A DNA stretch of 64,000 nt, taken from NCBI GenBank assembly GCA_949825045.1, contig OX463815.1, forward strand, positions 30,619,356 to 30,683,355. The letters are read 5' to 3'. Source of the stretch: Argyresthia goedartella (Eukaryota > Arthropoda > Insecta > Lepidoptera > Argyresthiidae). The position numbers were made by a program, and so were the translations under genes. The notes under the pieces are model-generated. The model ran no database searches and was not told the origin of the DNA. It saw only the letters and a list, made by a program, of their open reading frames with translations. This document shows, piece after piece, positions 11,701-23,700 of this stretch (the stretch's first letter is position 1; each line of letters starts with the position of its first letter).

Positions 11701-14700
11701 TCTGAGAAGGCTACTGGAAATCAAACACCAGATGATGATGCACCTTATCAATGCTAACAAGAAATCATCAGCTGATTGCTGCCACAATTGCTGCCACTAT
11801 CACGGAATTGAGAGTGCAGTGATCAGGTAGCTCCTAGACTCGAATATGGAGGATGCAGCCATGGAAAACAGTCGTACTATAAGTAATATACTAGTCGTAA
11901 GGTAGTAGAGATAAGTACGGTGACACAAGCGATACATGCACTCGCTTAGGTTGGGCCAATAAATTGGGAGGTTAGCTGTGCATGCTATAAAAAGGGCGTG
12001 CGCGCCAGTCAGCGAGTCAATATATAACGAGCAGTCGTACGGAGCGCACCTCCTCCCTCATTATTGGACTAGCCAGTCCCCGTGACTAGTGTGGTTATTA
12101 TGTATCTAGTACTCCCCGTGTTCAGTGTGATTGTTCTGTAACTAGTGCTCCCAGTGTCAAGTGTCATTATTCTGTGTCTAGTACATGATTCGTGCCCTAT
12201 AGTTAATAAATTGTGTTATAATACCAAAATTCCCTGTAAAGTCGGTGATCTTCTCATGATTGTAGGTTATATTCAGCGTTTTGTTTTCATATCTTATCGT
12301 TTCGTTTTTATTCGTTACGACAAAAACAAAAAAGAAAAGCAGACTCGCAAAATTTACCTCAATTTACCAATATTATGATGTCACACATTGCTGAAGTCAG
12401 AGGCGCCAAGCCCTCATGTAAGTAAAATCTGATGCTGAGATCCTGAAGTCAAAGTGCTCTCATTGTCCAGGTTGTGCAGGTGGGAAATTTTAGAAGATTT
12501 TTATTTATCGGTTCAAAATTGCTTATTTATTGCCGCGACAAACGATTGAAGTTTTCTTGATATGCTACTATAACTATAATATGCTCTTCCTCTCAACGAC
12601 CCAAGGCATCATATGATGCCATTTTTTCGTTATAGGTTTTGAATTCTAATACCATGGCATAAGGTTCAAAATCGCGATGCCTCAAAACAAACTGGGGGTT
12701 TGAGGGATTAAGCTTAGAGTAGAACTTAACTTGTTTGTTGTGTTGTGTTGTGGTAATAGGTATGCAATTTTGTATATTATTAGACATATATTTTCATGCA
12801 ACATTAATAATATCTATTATTTTAATTTTAAGATGGCTGCAACCATTCCCTACTGCTTTTATTATCGTAATATTATCAAATGATGACCTGATAAAGAAAG
12901 ATATGATTTGATAAAAAATATCGAATCCAGGAATAAGAGAAGAAGAAGAGAAGAGAGAGAGAGCACAAAACTAGCAGGAGCGGGTTACTGTATCTTGAAT
13001 TAACGTACAAGACAAATCAATTGCTATAATGGAATGTGCTGCTGCCCTAAAGGAAACATTAGATACTGAAAAAAAGGATAGATATATAGCCAGATAGTCA
13101 AGCAGCCTTAAAGGCGCTAAGACTACCAAAGACAAGAATGTAAGGGAACCCTACTCTTTGGTGTTTCGTAAGTAATTATTGCATGGGTCCTCCGACACGA
13201 AGGGATCCATGGAAATGAAAAAGCAGACGAGCTGGCAAGATTCGGTGCAGACCAGAGATTTATTGGGCCAGAACCCAGACTGCCTATAACAGCAACTCAA
13301 GAACAAGGAGATTTGGGGAGGGAGGTCGGGTGAATCAAGAGTAACCGATTCTCAAACACTGGGAATTGGGTGAAATAGTCACAACAGAGCACCGATCACC
13401 CACCCGTGTTCAGCGGGCGTTCCACCTTATCATCTATCTATCTACCCGTGGTAGTGGTAGGTGGTAGTATTAATGCTTCGTCAGCTATGTTCAGCTGCAC
13501 AACTTAAATTTTGTGTATAGTATTTCTAGTAAATGTTTCCTATTAATGTAACCATACATATTCCACACATCTATGAAATTTTGTGTATCTTTTTTATATC
13601 ATCCTGCAAATTTATCAGCCCACAAGCAATTATTACAATTTGATCCAAGTAGCTTGAACAAAACTGCGAATAATTCTTGAAATATTCTGCGTTCACTTGA
13701 CGACACCATTCTTCCCGCAGACGTTCTGGAACTGGTACGAATAACAAATCCGAGTTATCACTGCTGTTTGAACATGACGGGACGAAACACTCTTTGCTTC
13801 ACATTATATAACGACCCGAATGGCCGAGTCGGCAGTGACGCTGCCTACGAAACCAAGGGTCCCGGGTTCGAGTCCCGATGGGGGCAAATGTTTGTTTGAT
13901 GAGAACGGATGTTTGTACCCTAGTCATGGTTGTTTATCTATCTAAGTATAATGAGTATCTATATAAGTATGTGTATCGTTGTCTAGTACCCAAGATACAG
14001 GGAATCCTAGTTTGGGGCTAGATCAATGTGTGTAAATGGTGTCCAAGGTGTTATTATTATATTATTATTATGACAAGCAATAAAAAAAACATATCACAAT
14101 ATAATCGATAATTTCGTTTTAGTTAGGTTAGGACTGACGTTTTTGATGTTTGTTTGGCAGTTGACTTCCTCATATATTAATATTATAGACTGCGACTTTG
14201 TTTTTGTGGTAGGGCAAATAAATTTATCCCATTACGCCTCTGGTTTACTTTTACGTTTACTTTTGGTGGGTAAAATTTCAGCTTTGTTTTTTAAATAGAC
14301 GCAATGATTAAAACCGAAAAATATTTAAATTCGTTTCTAAGAATGGTCTATATTTTCAAAAAATATATACATATAACCATCATTATGAACAACTTTCCCC
14401 AAACGAAGAAAATTTTTGGGTCCACAATAGTCACTTGTAATCAGCTGATCGGGTCAATGTACTGAGGGATAATTATATTTTTTCCATTTGTTACATGTTA
14501 ATGTCACCTTGTATAGTCAGAGCGACGATAGGCTGACCTCCTATCCAGCAATTTACCTCCGCCATCCCATACGGGAAAAGGAGACTTCACCTTATATTAA
14601 TTGATATGATAAAATTAATACAGATTAATAATGTACATTGCTCATATAAGCGACCAGTTGGCAGAACTCATCAAATGGACGTGGGCGAGGCGAGGTGAAG

Positions 14701-17700
14701 GCAGACGGAGTAGATCCCTGACCGAGTGGCGAAAGATGGACTAACAGCGTGGCTTGACCATCAGCCACACGGATCCACGATATTGCCAATATCGTTTATA
14801 ATGTCGTGTAATTTTAAATTACGATTTCGTATATTTTGTTTTCGTGTATTTTGACGACATTCGCATCCCGACCGAGCAAGGCTTGGTTTTTTAAAGGTTT
14901 TAACTTGGTGAATTATGTGTGGTGTTTACGTTCGTTGCATTTTTTTTCTTATGTGCCGCATATTCGTATTGTATTAAGCTCAATTTTCACTGTGGGACAT
15001 AATATGTAGGTATTACATTATAACGGAAAAGTGAACTTTATTGATTATCGGAAGACAGATTTCGTAGTCTCCTAATTTCTGATAACGATATGTCATCATG
15101 TGGTCGATTTCAACTTCCAAACTTCTGGCTCGGCTTAACACAACATATATATGTCCTTTTACGATTATTTTTTGCCAAGGTAAATAATGCCACAGCTCTT
15201 TCGAGGGTTGTACCCTGTAGTTTATGCACTGTGACCGCCCAGCTTAATATAAGAGGCAACATACGACACTCCAAATCTCCGTAACTCCTTGTTGCCTGAA
15301 ACGTAGTACTTGATGGGGTATTATGTGTGTGGTGCAACAGTTTCTATATTTTAGCCTCAGACCAATAGTATTATCATCACCTTGTACAAAGACGACATTC
15401 CAAAGCGGGCGGACACAAGCTACCGATGATGATGCAACATTTATAGGTTAATGTAGGTACAATCGGCAAAGAAGTTCGGTTTGCAGGGCACACAAATGCC
15501 ACTCTTTGTGTGCGTAACGTTGCGACACGAATCGCTGACTTGAATGTGTGTGCGTTACATTGGTCGTCACAGCACAGTCACAGATATTATAATACTGTCT
15601 GAGCATACAATCACTATGTGTCTTCGTTGAATATAAGACTAGTTTTTACCGCTTCCTACAGAGTGGACGATAGCCCAACGGGTTAGATGCCAGACTAATG
15701 ACTTTGAGGTATTGAGTTCGATCCTCTATCAAGGAGGGAAAAAGCATGGTGATGTTTTTTTTTAGATACTTTTTTTTAATTATTATTGATCAGACCAAAT
15801 ATTTATTCTAGATTAAGGGCCGGTTTCACCACTGCTGATGAAGCCTATCTGCCAGTTAAACTTAGATTTTTGTATGGCGTTATTTGACAGATAGGCTTTA
15901 TCAGCATGTGGTGAAACCAGCCTTATTTTTTTCATAATAAAACAAAATTATATTTCGTCCTAATAATAATTTATTACTAGTTTGTTATAATAAACTACAC
16001 TTAATTTACTTATTTTAGTTTTAGTCAGACAAGGACAGATGTCGCAGTTGATGATATATAAGCTATGAATCAACATGCTAAGCAATTAGAAATTATGTGA
16101 TAACTTCTAACCTGAAGTAGCAATAACATCATAGACATATAAATCACCTTATCTTATGATAACACAAAGCTTTCACATATTAATGGTTATGTTTTATTTA
16201 ATATCTTAGTGGAGCTCCTTCTCTTACTATTATTTGTTGTAGTCTACTTCTCATGCCAGTGACCATATTCCAACACATGTCAGTGCCTCGCATTATCTCC
16301 CAGGTTGAAGTAACAACTTCATCTAAATTAGACCTAGATCTCACATTCGATGGATCCCAATTGAGCACCATATGTCCCCATAGATTTTCGATGGGGTTTA
16401 AATCAGGGCTTTTAGAAGGCCAGTCAATAACTGTCAAGGATTCTTGCTTGTTAAACCATTCTTGCACAATATGGGCGCGATGCACAGCGCAATTGTCATG
16501 GACAAAGTATATATGCTCATCCGGATATACAGTTCGTACGGTTGGTAACATGACGTTCTGTAAAATATCCAAGTATCCTTGAGCAGTGTTGCGAGCACTC
16601 ACTTGCACTAATTCACCGGGGCCCATCGACGACATCCATCCCCAATATCCCAAAGTAATACGGCCACTACACCTGCACGGTAGAATGTTTGCTAAACTAT
16701 ATCGTTCATTATTTCTTCTCCACAGTATTTTACGCCCATCCTTGTCTGATCTAAAAGTCTTTTCATCACTAAAAACAACAACATTATTACACCAATCAAA
16801 GTCCAAATATTCACGGGCAAACCGCACTCTGTCTTCACGATGCTCATTAGACATCATAATCTTCTTCGCTGGTCTCCGACATCTTAAACCATCAGCTCGT
16901 AAGTGATTGCGAACTGTTTGTAGTGTTACATTATGAAGTGTCGCCGTAGACCGGGTGCTGGCAAACGGATTGCTGTTATGCGCTGCAATGATGTCGCGAT
17001 GGCGATCAGATGCAGCTGTGTAGGCTACAGGCTGTGGGCCTGGTCGACGACTTTCAACATGTCCAGAATCTGCATACCTATGAACCCACAGTTGCACTGT
17101 TCTTCTCTGTAAAATAAGAAAAAAATACAATGAAGTAGTAACACAAGGTATAATTATAATCATAATTTATAAAAAACCTTCAAATTTATTTTTTATATGC
17201 ATAACTCACCGATATCATTAAACGTCGTGCTATCTCGCTAATTGAAATGTTTTGTTCATACAAAACAATGATTTCCGCCTTTTTAAAAGTGGATAGATGA
17301 CTTTCCATGATAGATAACAAATCTCAATCACAATTTACAAGGAACGAAATGCAATACAACTAATGCTGAGAGCGCGCAGACGCAAAACAATTTTAAAGAG
17401 GGTAGCTGTTACATTTTAAATAAAGAAGGTAGACTATGGCCTTTTTACCGGGCAAGTTTACAACTCTTCGAACTCTAGTTTGGTTAAACAATTGTAATCA
17501 ATTTATATTCGATGCTATGTGAATTTAATAATACTCGTAGCTTCTAAAAAATAATTTCCTTTGAGGGATCGAACCTTTATCTACATATCGTAATTCTAGC
17601 ACCTAATCCACTAGGCTATCGACTACTTTGCATAAAGCTGTGAAAACTTGCGTCATAATCAATGAATGTATGGGATCAGAAAAACGCACACAGACGCGAC

Positions 17701-20700
17701 ATTAACACGAATACTGTGTTAGTGTGCATTGCTAATCGTAGCTATTGGCAACGTTACGCACACAAAGACTGGTGTTTGTGTGCCCTGCAAACCGATCTTC
17801 TTTGTCGTGTGTACTTACTTCATGTAGTTTTGATATAGATGTAACGTCAAATTAGTGCGAATGTGTAGTTTCATCTCCCCTATACTCCATCGCAGCATAT
17901 TGTTAACTAGTGAAATCTGAAGCAAAAGAGTCAGTCTGTGTATTCTAAAATGTAAGTTGTGAAGTTATTTTGTTTTTCGTTTTAGCAAAATTGGTTCAGC
18001 AGTATTACATAACGCGAGCATTCGCATGTAGGATAACACTTACCAAAGGCATTGCTGTGAAGAATTGAGTCAGCAGTCTCATGAATTCGGGTTTATTCAT
18101 TGTGATAATAGACCTGCAATTAAAAAAAATATATATAAGCGAACCACCAAAATAAAAATATAATTTCAAAGAATAGGAGGTCGGTTTTAGGCCACCATTT
18201 TAGCTTTATCCCAAATACTTTTACGGATACCAGAGAATAATCAATGAGAAACACTAAAAGGGCAAGTTCATAACGAGTCCAGTTTAATGTAAAAATGGCT
18301 TGCAAGGTCAAGGACTCCTGGAAAACCAGAATAATTCAATATTGAATTAGCATTGATTTAATTTTAGAATTCGTCCTTTACAGGTAAGAATCAGAATTAT
18401 ACTTTGTCCAGTCCTTTATATTACTTTGACATTTCCTTATTGCGAACTTATTAGTGGGGCACCCCGACAGCGGAACCGTAATTACACCTTCAGCTCACAT
18501 TTAGAATGATAGAGAGGAATTTAGAAGTTAAATAATAATAAAGTGCGGTTCGGACTCGCACACGAAGGGTTCCGTCGTTCAAGAAAACTAAACCACAAAA
18601 AAAAAAAAGAGCCAAAACCGTAACGTTGCGAAACCGATATCATAACCAATGGCGCCACCACAACCATGTGATAAGCCGCGAGATCTACGATCATATTTGA
18701 ATCATGTTATGGTTTGTAGTGACGTCACTGTTTCTGATTCCCACAACACATGGTATCTTAATGTGGGGCCAGCAGCAATGTCTGTGCCTGTATGTAAATG
18801 TTATGTTATATCGCGCGTGGTGTTTAAACACGTATCCTTTATGGGGACCGCGCTAATTTATAAAATCACGTTCAGTTCATTAATTGTCGCCGCGGCGGCA
18901 GCAGAAATATACATTCTGAGTAAATTTCCATTCTCTACGTAATACGGTTCATGAGATACAACCCGCTGACGGATGTACAGACGGAAGGACGGACAGCTGA
19001 GGCTTTGTAATAGGGTCCCGTTTGGTAACCTTCGGGTACGGAACCCTATAAAGGCTGAAAGACGATGAACCTATACCTAGACTAGAAATAAAAGCAATTT
19101 TTTGGCACCACACCAGGATGTGTTGTCGTTGCAACAGCGGCGTCACACACATATAAACATCCACGATCTGTTTTTTTTTTATCTTATTCGATCCCGGAAA
19201 CTCTCGCCTGTGGAGGCGAGCCTCGACCCGCCACGCCACAGACGTATAAACTACGAGTCAAATCAAAGAGTACACAAACTGATGAACCATTATAAAGCTT
19301 CATTATAATGGTTTTTAGTTTAGGGAAATCGGAAATAATAGAAAACTTGCAGTTTATTTTTATTTCTTTCCTGAAATAAGGTAATTCCATGGTAACGGAA
19401 TGTCAAAGATTTGGTCCAACAAATTCTATATCACGATACTAAAGCCAAGTTATAACCCAAATCCATAGGTAATGTATAAATTATCTTGGTTCATTAGAAT
19501 CAGAATGGTGTGGCTGTATCATCGTGGTTTTCATTATTAGGTTTTTACATATTCATTTAGTATTCATTTGACCTCAAGGTTGAGATCAACTATCCTTTAG
19601 AATTCACTGTTTTGGCTGGTTTTTAATGTGTTTTAAGTTTTTTAAATAGCTTACAATATTAAATGAATCAAATAGAAAAACTAGATGTAACGTGATCACA
19701 ACAATCTTATATTTGTGATTTGATTATAAATATTTTGTCAAACATTGTTCTCTATTTGGTAGTATTTATCATCAAATATTATTTACCTGATAATAAAATT
19801 TGAACACATCAGACAGTGACTCATGGTTTCACATCATAGTAAACCGAGTGTCCTTTAAACAAGGGATCACCCCGAAGCTATTGATAGGCCTCAAAATTCA
19901 GAACAACTTTCACTATGAAACTAATTTGAACAGAGCTATTTTGTTTTCAACATCTCCATATATTTTGGGCCGGGGTGGTCAGCTGAAGGAGTGATAAATA
20001 AAGTTTCTGTAGTATGTTTCTGTACCATAAACATTTTCACACATCACTAGTTAACTGCTTTACTATTTGTTTTGCTCAGTCAGTCAGTTATAATTAATAT
20101 TTATATATTTAATATTTAATATTTTTTAAATAATTCAATTTAGTCAACATCTTCACAGAGCCCTCAAGAATAACTGAAACTACTGCATGTGCCTTGATAA
20201 CGTCTTCTGCGGTTGCGAAATTTTGAAGAAATGTAGGTACAGTAAATTGTTTAAAGTCTGAACAGTGGGCAAATTGTCAACTTAGAAGTAGATTCGAAAT
20301 CACTGGAACTAGTCTTGTGTAGGCCAATCACAACAAAAAAAAAGAATCATTTAAATAAGATTTACAAAGTAGTTTACCTACTCAAAATAATAATCAAAAA
20401 GCGAAATTCAACAAACTTTCAAATAGTTTTGAAAACAATTTTAAATTACATAAACTTACAAACATCGATAGTAAAGTAGGGTTTAGTGAATGGGCAACAA
20501 AAGGAATTCATAAAAGTAGGGAATATCTTCAGCAGACCCAATTTTTATTATATTCAATAATATTTAGGGCCGTCTGCCATAATGCTAAGTGCGAACACAT
20601 AAAAATGAATATTCTTACATCGTCGAATAAAAGTAAAACAATTTGGAATATCATAAATAGAGAAGCAGGTAAAACAAAATCAGGAGACCGTAGCTATTTT

Positions 20701-23700
20701 CTATGATTTAAGATAAACTAATAACATCTAACGATGACATCGCGGCCGCATTTGAAAAGTTCTTTATAAATGTTCCAATTGTTACTACGGCTTCTTTAGA
20801 CTCGTCTCCATATTGCTGCATCATTTTTAAAAGTCAATGTTCAAAAGTGCAATAAAAATTTCTCATTCGCATATATTGCATAATTAAAGCATTTAAGTTG
20901 TTAAATTTGAAAAAATCCGAGTATCTCTGGGGCATGTCAGTAAAAATTATTGGCTCGGTGATAGTCGAACTTGCCCCTCATTTAGCTAAAATCTTCAATA
21001 AATGTGTAGATGAGAGTACTTTCCCTGATCTCATGAAACACAGCAGGCCAGTACCTGTATTTAAAAGCGACGATAGGGCTGACTCTACAAATTTCAGACC
21101 CGTTTCGGAACTATCCGTATTGAGTAAAATATTTGAGAAGATCATATTGGTCAGTTAATGGCGCACTTCAATGCGCATCAAATTCTCCATAGCCACCAGT
21201 TTGGATTTACAAAAGGGCGGTCGACAACAGATGCTGGAGTCATGTTCGTTAAACATATTTTTAATGCGTGGGATGGTCGTAGGGATGCTATAGATGTTAT
21301 TTGTGACCTGTCCAAGGCATTTAACCATGTAGACAACGAAACATTGCTCTTAAAGCTAAAACACTACGACATAAAAGGCATAGCTCTAAGCTTATGAGAT
21401 CGTTTTTAGAAGGGAGGGTTCAAAAAGCTGACATTAATAGGACAAAATCGTCGGGTTCTCAGGTGAAGATGGGAGTCCCACAGGGATCTATTCTGGATCC
21501 GTTCCTTTTCCTCGTGTATGTAAATGATTTGCCATTCATGGTACAAAACATGTCAGAGATAGTATTATTTGCAGATGACACGTCACTCATTTTTTTAATT
21601 AGGAGACAGGAAAATGACTTACAGTAAACAAATAATGCTCTCTTGCGAGTACTAGACTGGTTTACTGCCAATAACTTGCTTCTGAATTAAAAAAGAAACA
21701 GTGCATAAAATTCACTTTACCTAATGTAAGGCAACTTGAGAGTAACACTGTATTGGGGAAAGACAAACTAAAACTAGTAGATGATAGATAGATAGACATA
21801 TTTAAAAATTAGCACATAGACTTAGCTCCGCAGCATATCCGGTTAAAAGAATTAGGGAATTGACTGACGTTGCAACTTCTAGGCTTGTATATTTTAGTTA
21901 TTTCCATAGCATTATGTCCTACGGCATACTACTATGGGGTCGGGCTGTTGACATTGAGACCATCTTAATTTTGCAGAAGAGAGTGATCCAATTTATTTAT
22001 AAGCTATGTAATAGAGAATCTCTGAGAGATTTCTTCAAAGAAACCAACATCCTAACAGTTGCAAGTCAATATATCTATGAAAACATAATGTATGTTAGGA
22101 AAAATATCAGTAGCTTTAAAACCAATTGATAGCCGCCACAATGTGCGGCACAAATAAACATAAACTTTCTTTTCCAATGTTCAGACTCACAAAAGTTAGC
22201 CGTTCTTTTATGGGAGACTGAATACGCTTCTACAATAAAATTCCGCAAGTTGAAATACAAAACTTAACTGAAGCTCGATTCAAAAAATGTATAAAACATA
22301 CTTTGTGCACTTAGGCCTACTACAAAATTAATGACTTTTTACAAGTCACCGACATCTGGCATTAAACCAGTTAGTTCATTGCACCCTATATATTATGTTC
22401 TATGTAATAATTAGGCACCTACTTAATGTTATATTATGCTTGCTTGATTATGATATGACATTCATTAAGTCCCAATTATTGTGCTATTGTGAATAAAAAT
22501 ATTTGAACTTGAACTTGAACAATTCTACAACATCGAACGTTGCATGACATACTCATGTAAAACTAAATTAACATAAACATACTAAATTTGCTTTTTAGTC
22601 CATACTATGGTAGTGTAGTAAAGTAACTGTTGTGTTGATAAAACAAAGTAAGTTGATGTGCTGTGAATTGTTTTTGTTATATGTATTATTATATTCCTCA
22701 ATTAATTATTAACTTGTGAGGCGTTTCTTAGTACTCGTATTATCTTGGATAGGACTTATAAAGTCAGACTTCCAATCCATGAATGTCTAGCCAATCCAAT
22801 ATGTCTACATCAATCAGTCTGGCCACACCACTGTCGTAACATGCACTGTTTTCAGAGGTATATAAGCCACTGATTAGCCTAGAGCTGGCTTTATCCTCTA
22901 AAACATCTCATAGTTGGTAGTACAAAGAGTTAAGATAGGTGCTGCCTGAGGATCAATCTTCGACGGCAACAAAATTGGGTAAATTATCCTTAAACCAGCC
23001 TTGCATAGTTCGCGCTTTATGTGCAAATTCTGTGTTCTGTTGGAATATCAAATGTTGGTTGGAAAATAATGTTTGTATCAGTGGCTTGACAACAGGCTCC
23101 CAAAATACGGACTGATCTCTTTCTGCCTTTTATTTTAGGCCTTGCTTGGAAAAATGAAGCTCAGTGACCCCTCCCATGAGACCCCACTAAACCACCACTG
23201 ACACCGGGTGGTGGGCTCTTTCCACTTTGGAAACCTTCTCAGAGGCTTCATGAGAGAGTGAGCATTTCATTTTGTAGGGTTCAACATTTCTTTTAGAGTG
23301 TTTTTTTTTTTCATTTGGATGAAAAAAAATTCACTTTCATGAAATTTGGATATCAGCAAATTCTTATTTGGATAAGAATTTGCTGATATCCAAATTTCAC
23401 ATTGGTTGGTTGCTCTAATGCTGCACAGAGCTACTTTCAAGCAATGTCCGGTACTTCAACGATAAGTGCCGAGCTTCAGATGATGCGGAACAAGGTCCTC
23501 TTTAGACAAGATTTCAACAAATTCACTTTGCATCGCTTTGATCGCAGCTGGTGTTCTGGAATCTCTTCAACTGCCTCTTTTGGGTCTGTCATCAATAGGG
23601 GACATCCCAGTGAACCTTTTGATGATACAGTTGTGTACCGAATGTTGTGTATGTATATTATACCGAAAGACCTTGTTGGCTGGTATTTTGTTACACTTGT

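Larger units (their letters stand above)
6872..15459. other. Large ABCD3 intron: repeat-filled, no host exon seen
   Basis: This is the left part of the 10.9-kb intron between exons 4 and 5. It holds LINE scraps, SINEs, foldback elements, an LTR-like direct-repeat pair and a Helitron helicase fragment, listed separately. I found no additional exon needed to complete the protein. Confidence 0.6.
15460..17811 (-). mobile_element. Tc1/mariner-superfamily element with long TIRs carrying tRNA-like modules
   Basis: Inverted arms start 'caatcggcaaagaagttcgg' (15460) and, on the other strand, 'cacacgacaaagaagatcgg' (17811). They share 'tttgcagggcacacaaa' and 'tttgtgtgcgtaacgttg'. Each end is flanked by TA (15458-15459, 17812-17813), the usual target duplication. 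Both arms also contain a tRNA-like stretch with A- and B-box motifs in inverted orientation. An intact two-exon transposase lies inside. A 110-bp MITE (15814-15925) is inserted in the left part. The right end lies in the ABCD3 exon 4 splice-donor region. Confidence 0.8.

Noticed and set aside
13811..13890. Functional tRNA gene at the SINE head
   Set aside because: It continues into a SINE body with a short-repeat tail, and the same head recurs truncated elsewhere.
15661..15740. Functional tRNA gene
   Set aside because: A- and B-box motifs are present but no convincing acceptor stem or cloverleaf; it is mirrored in the other transposon arm.
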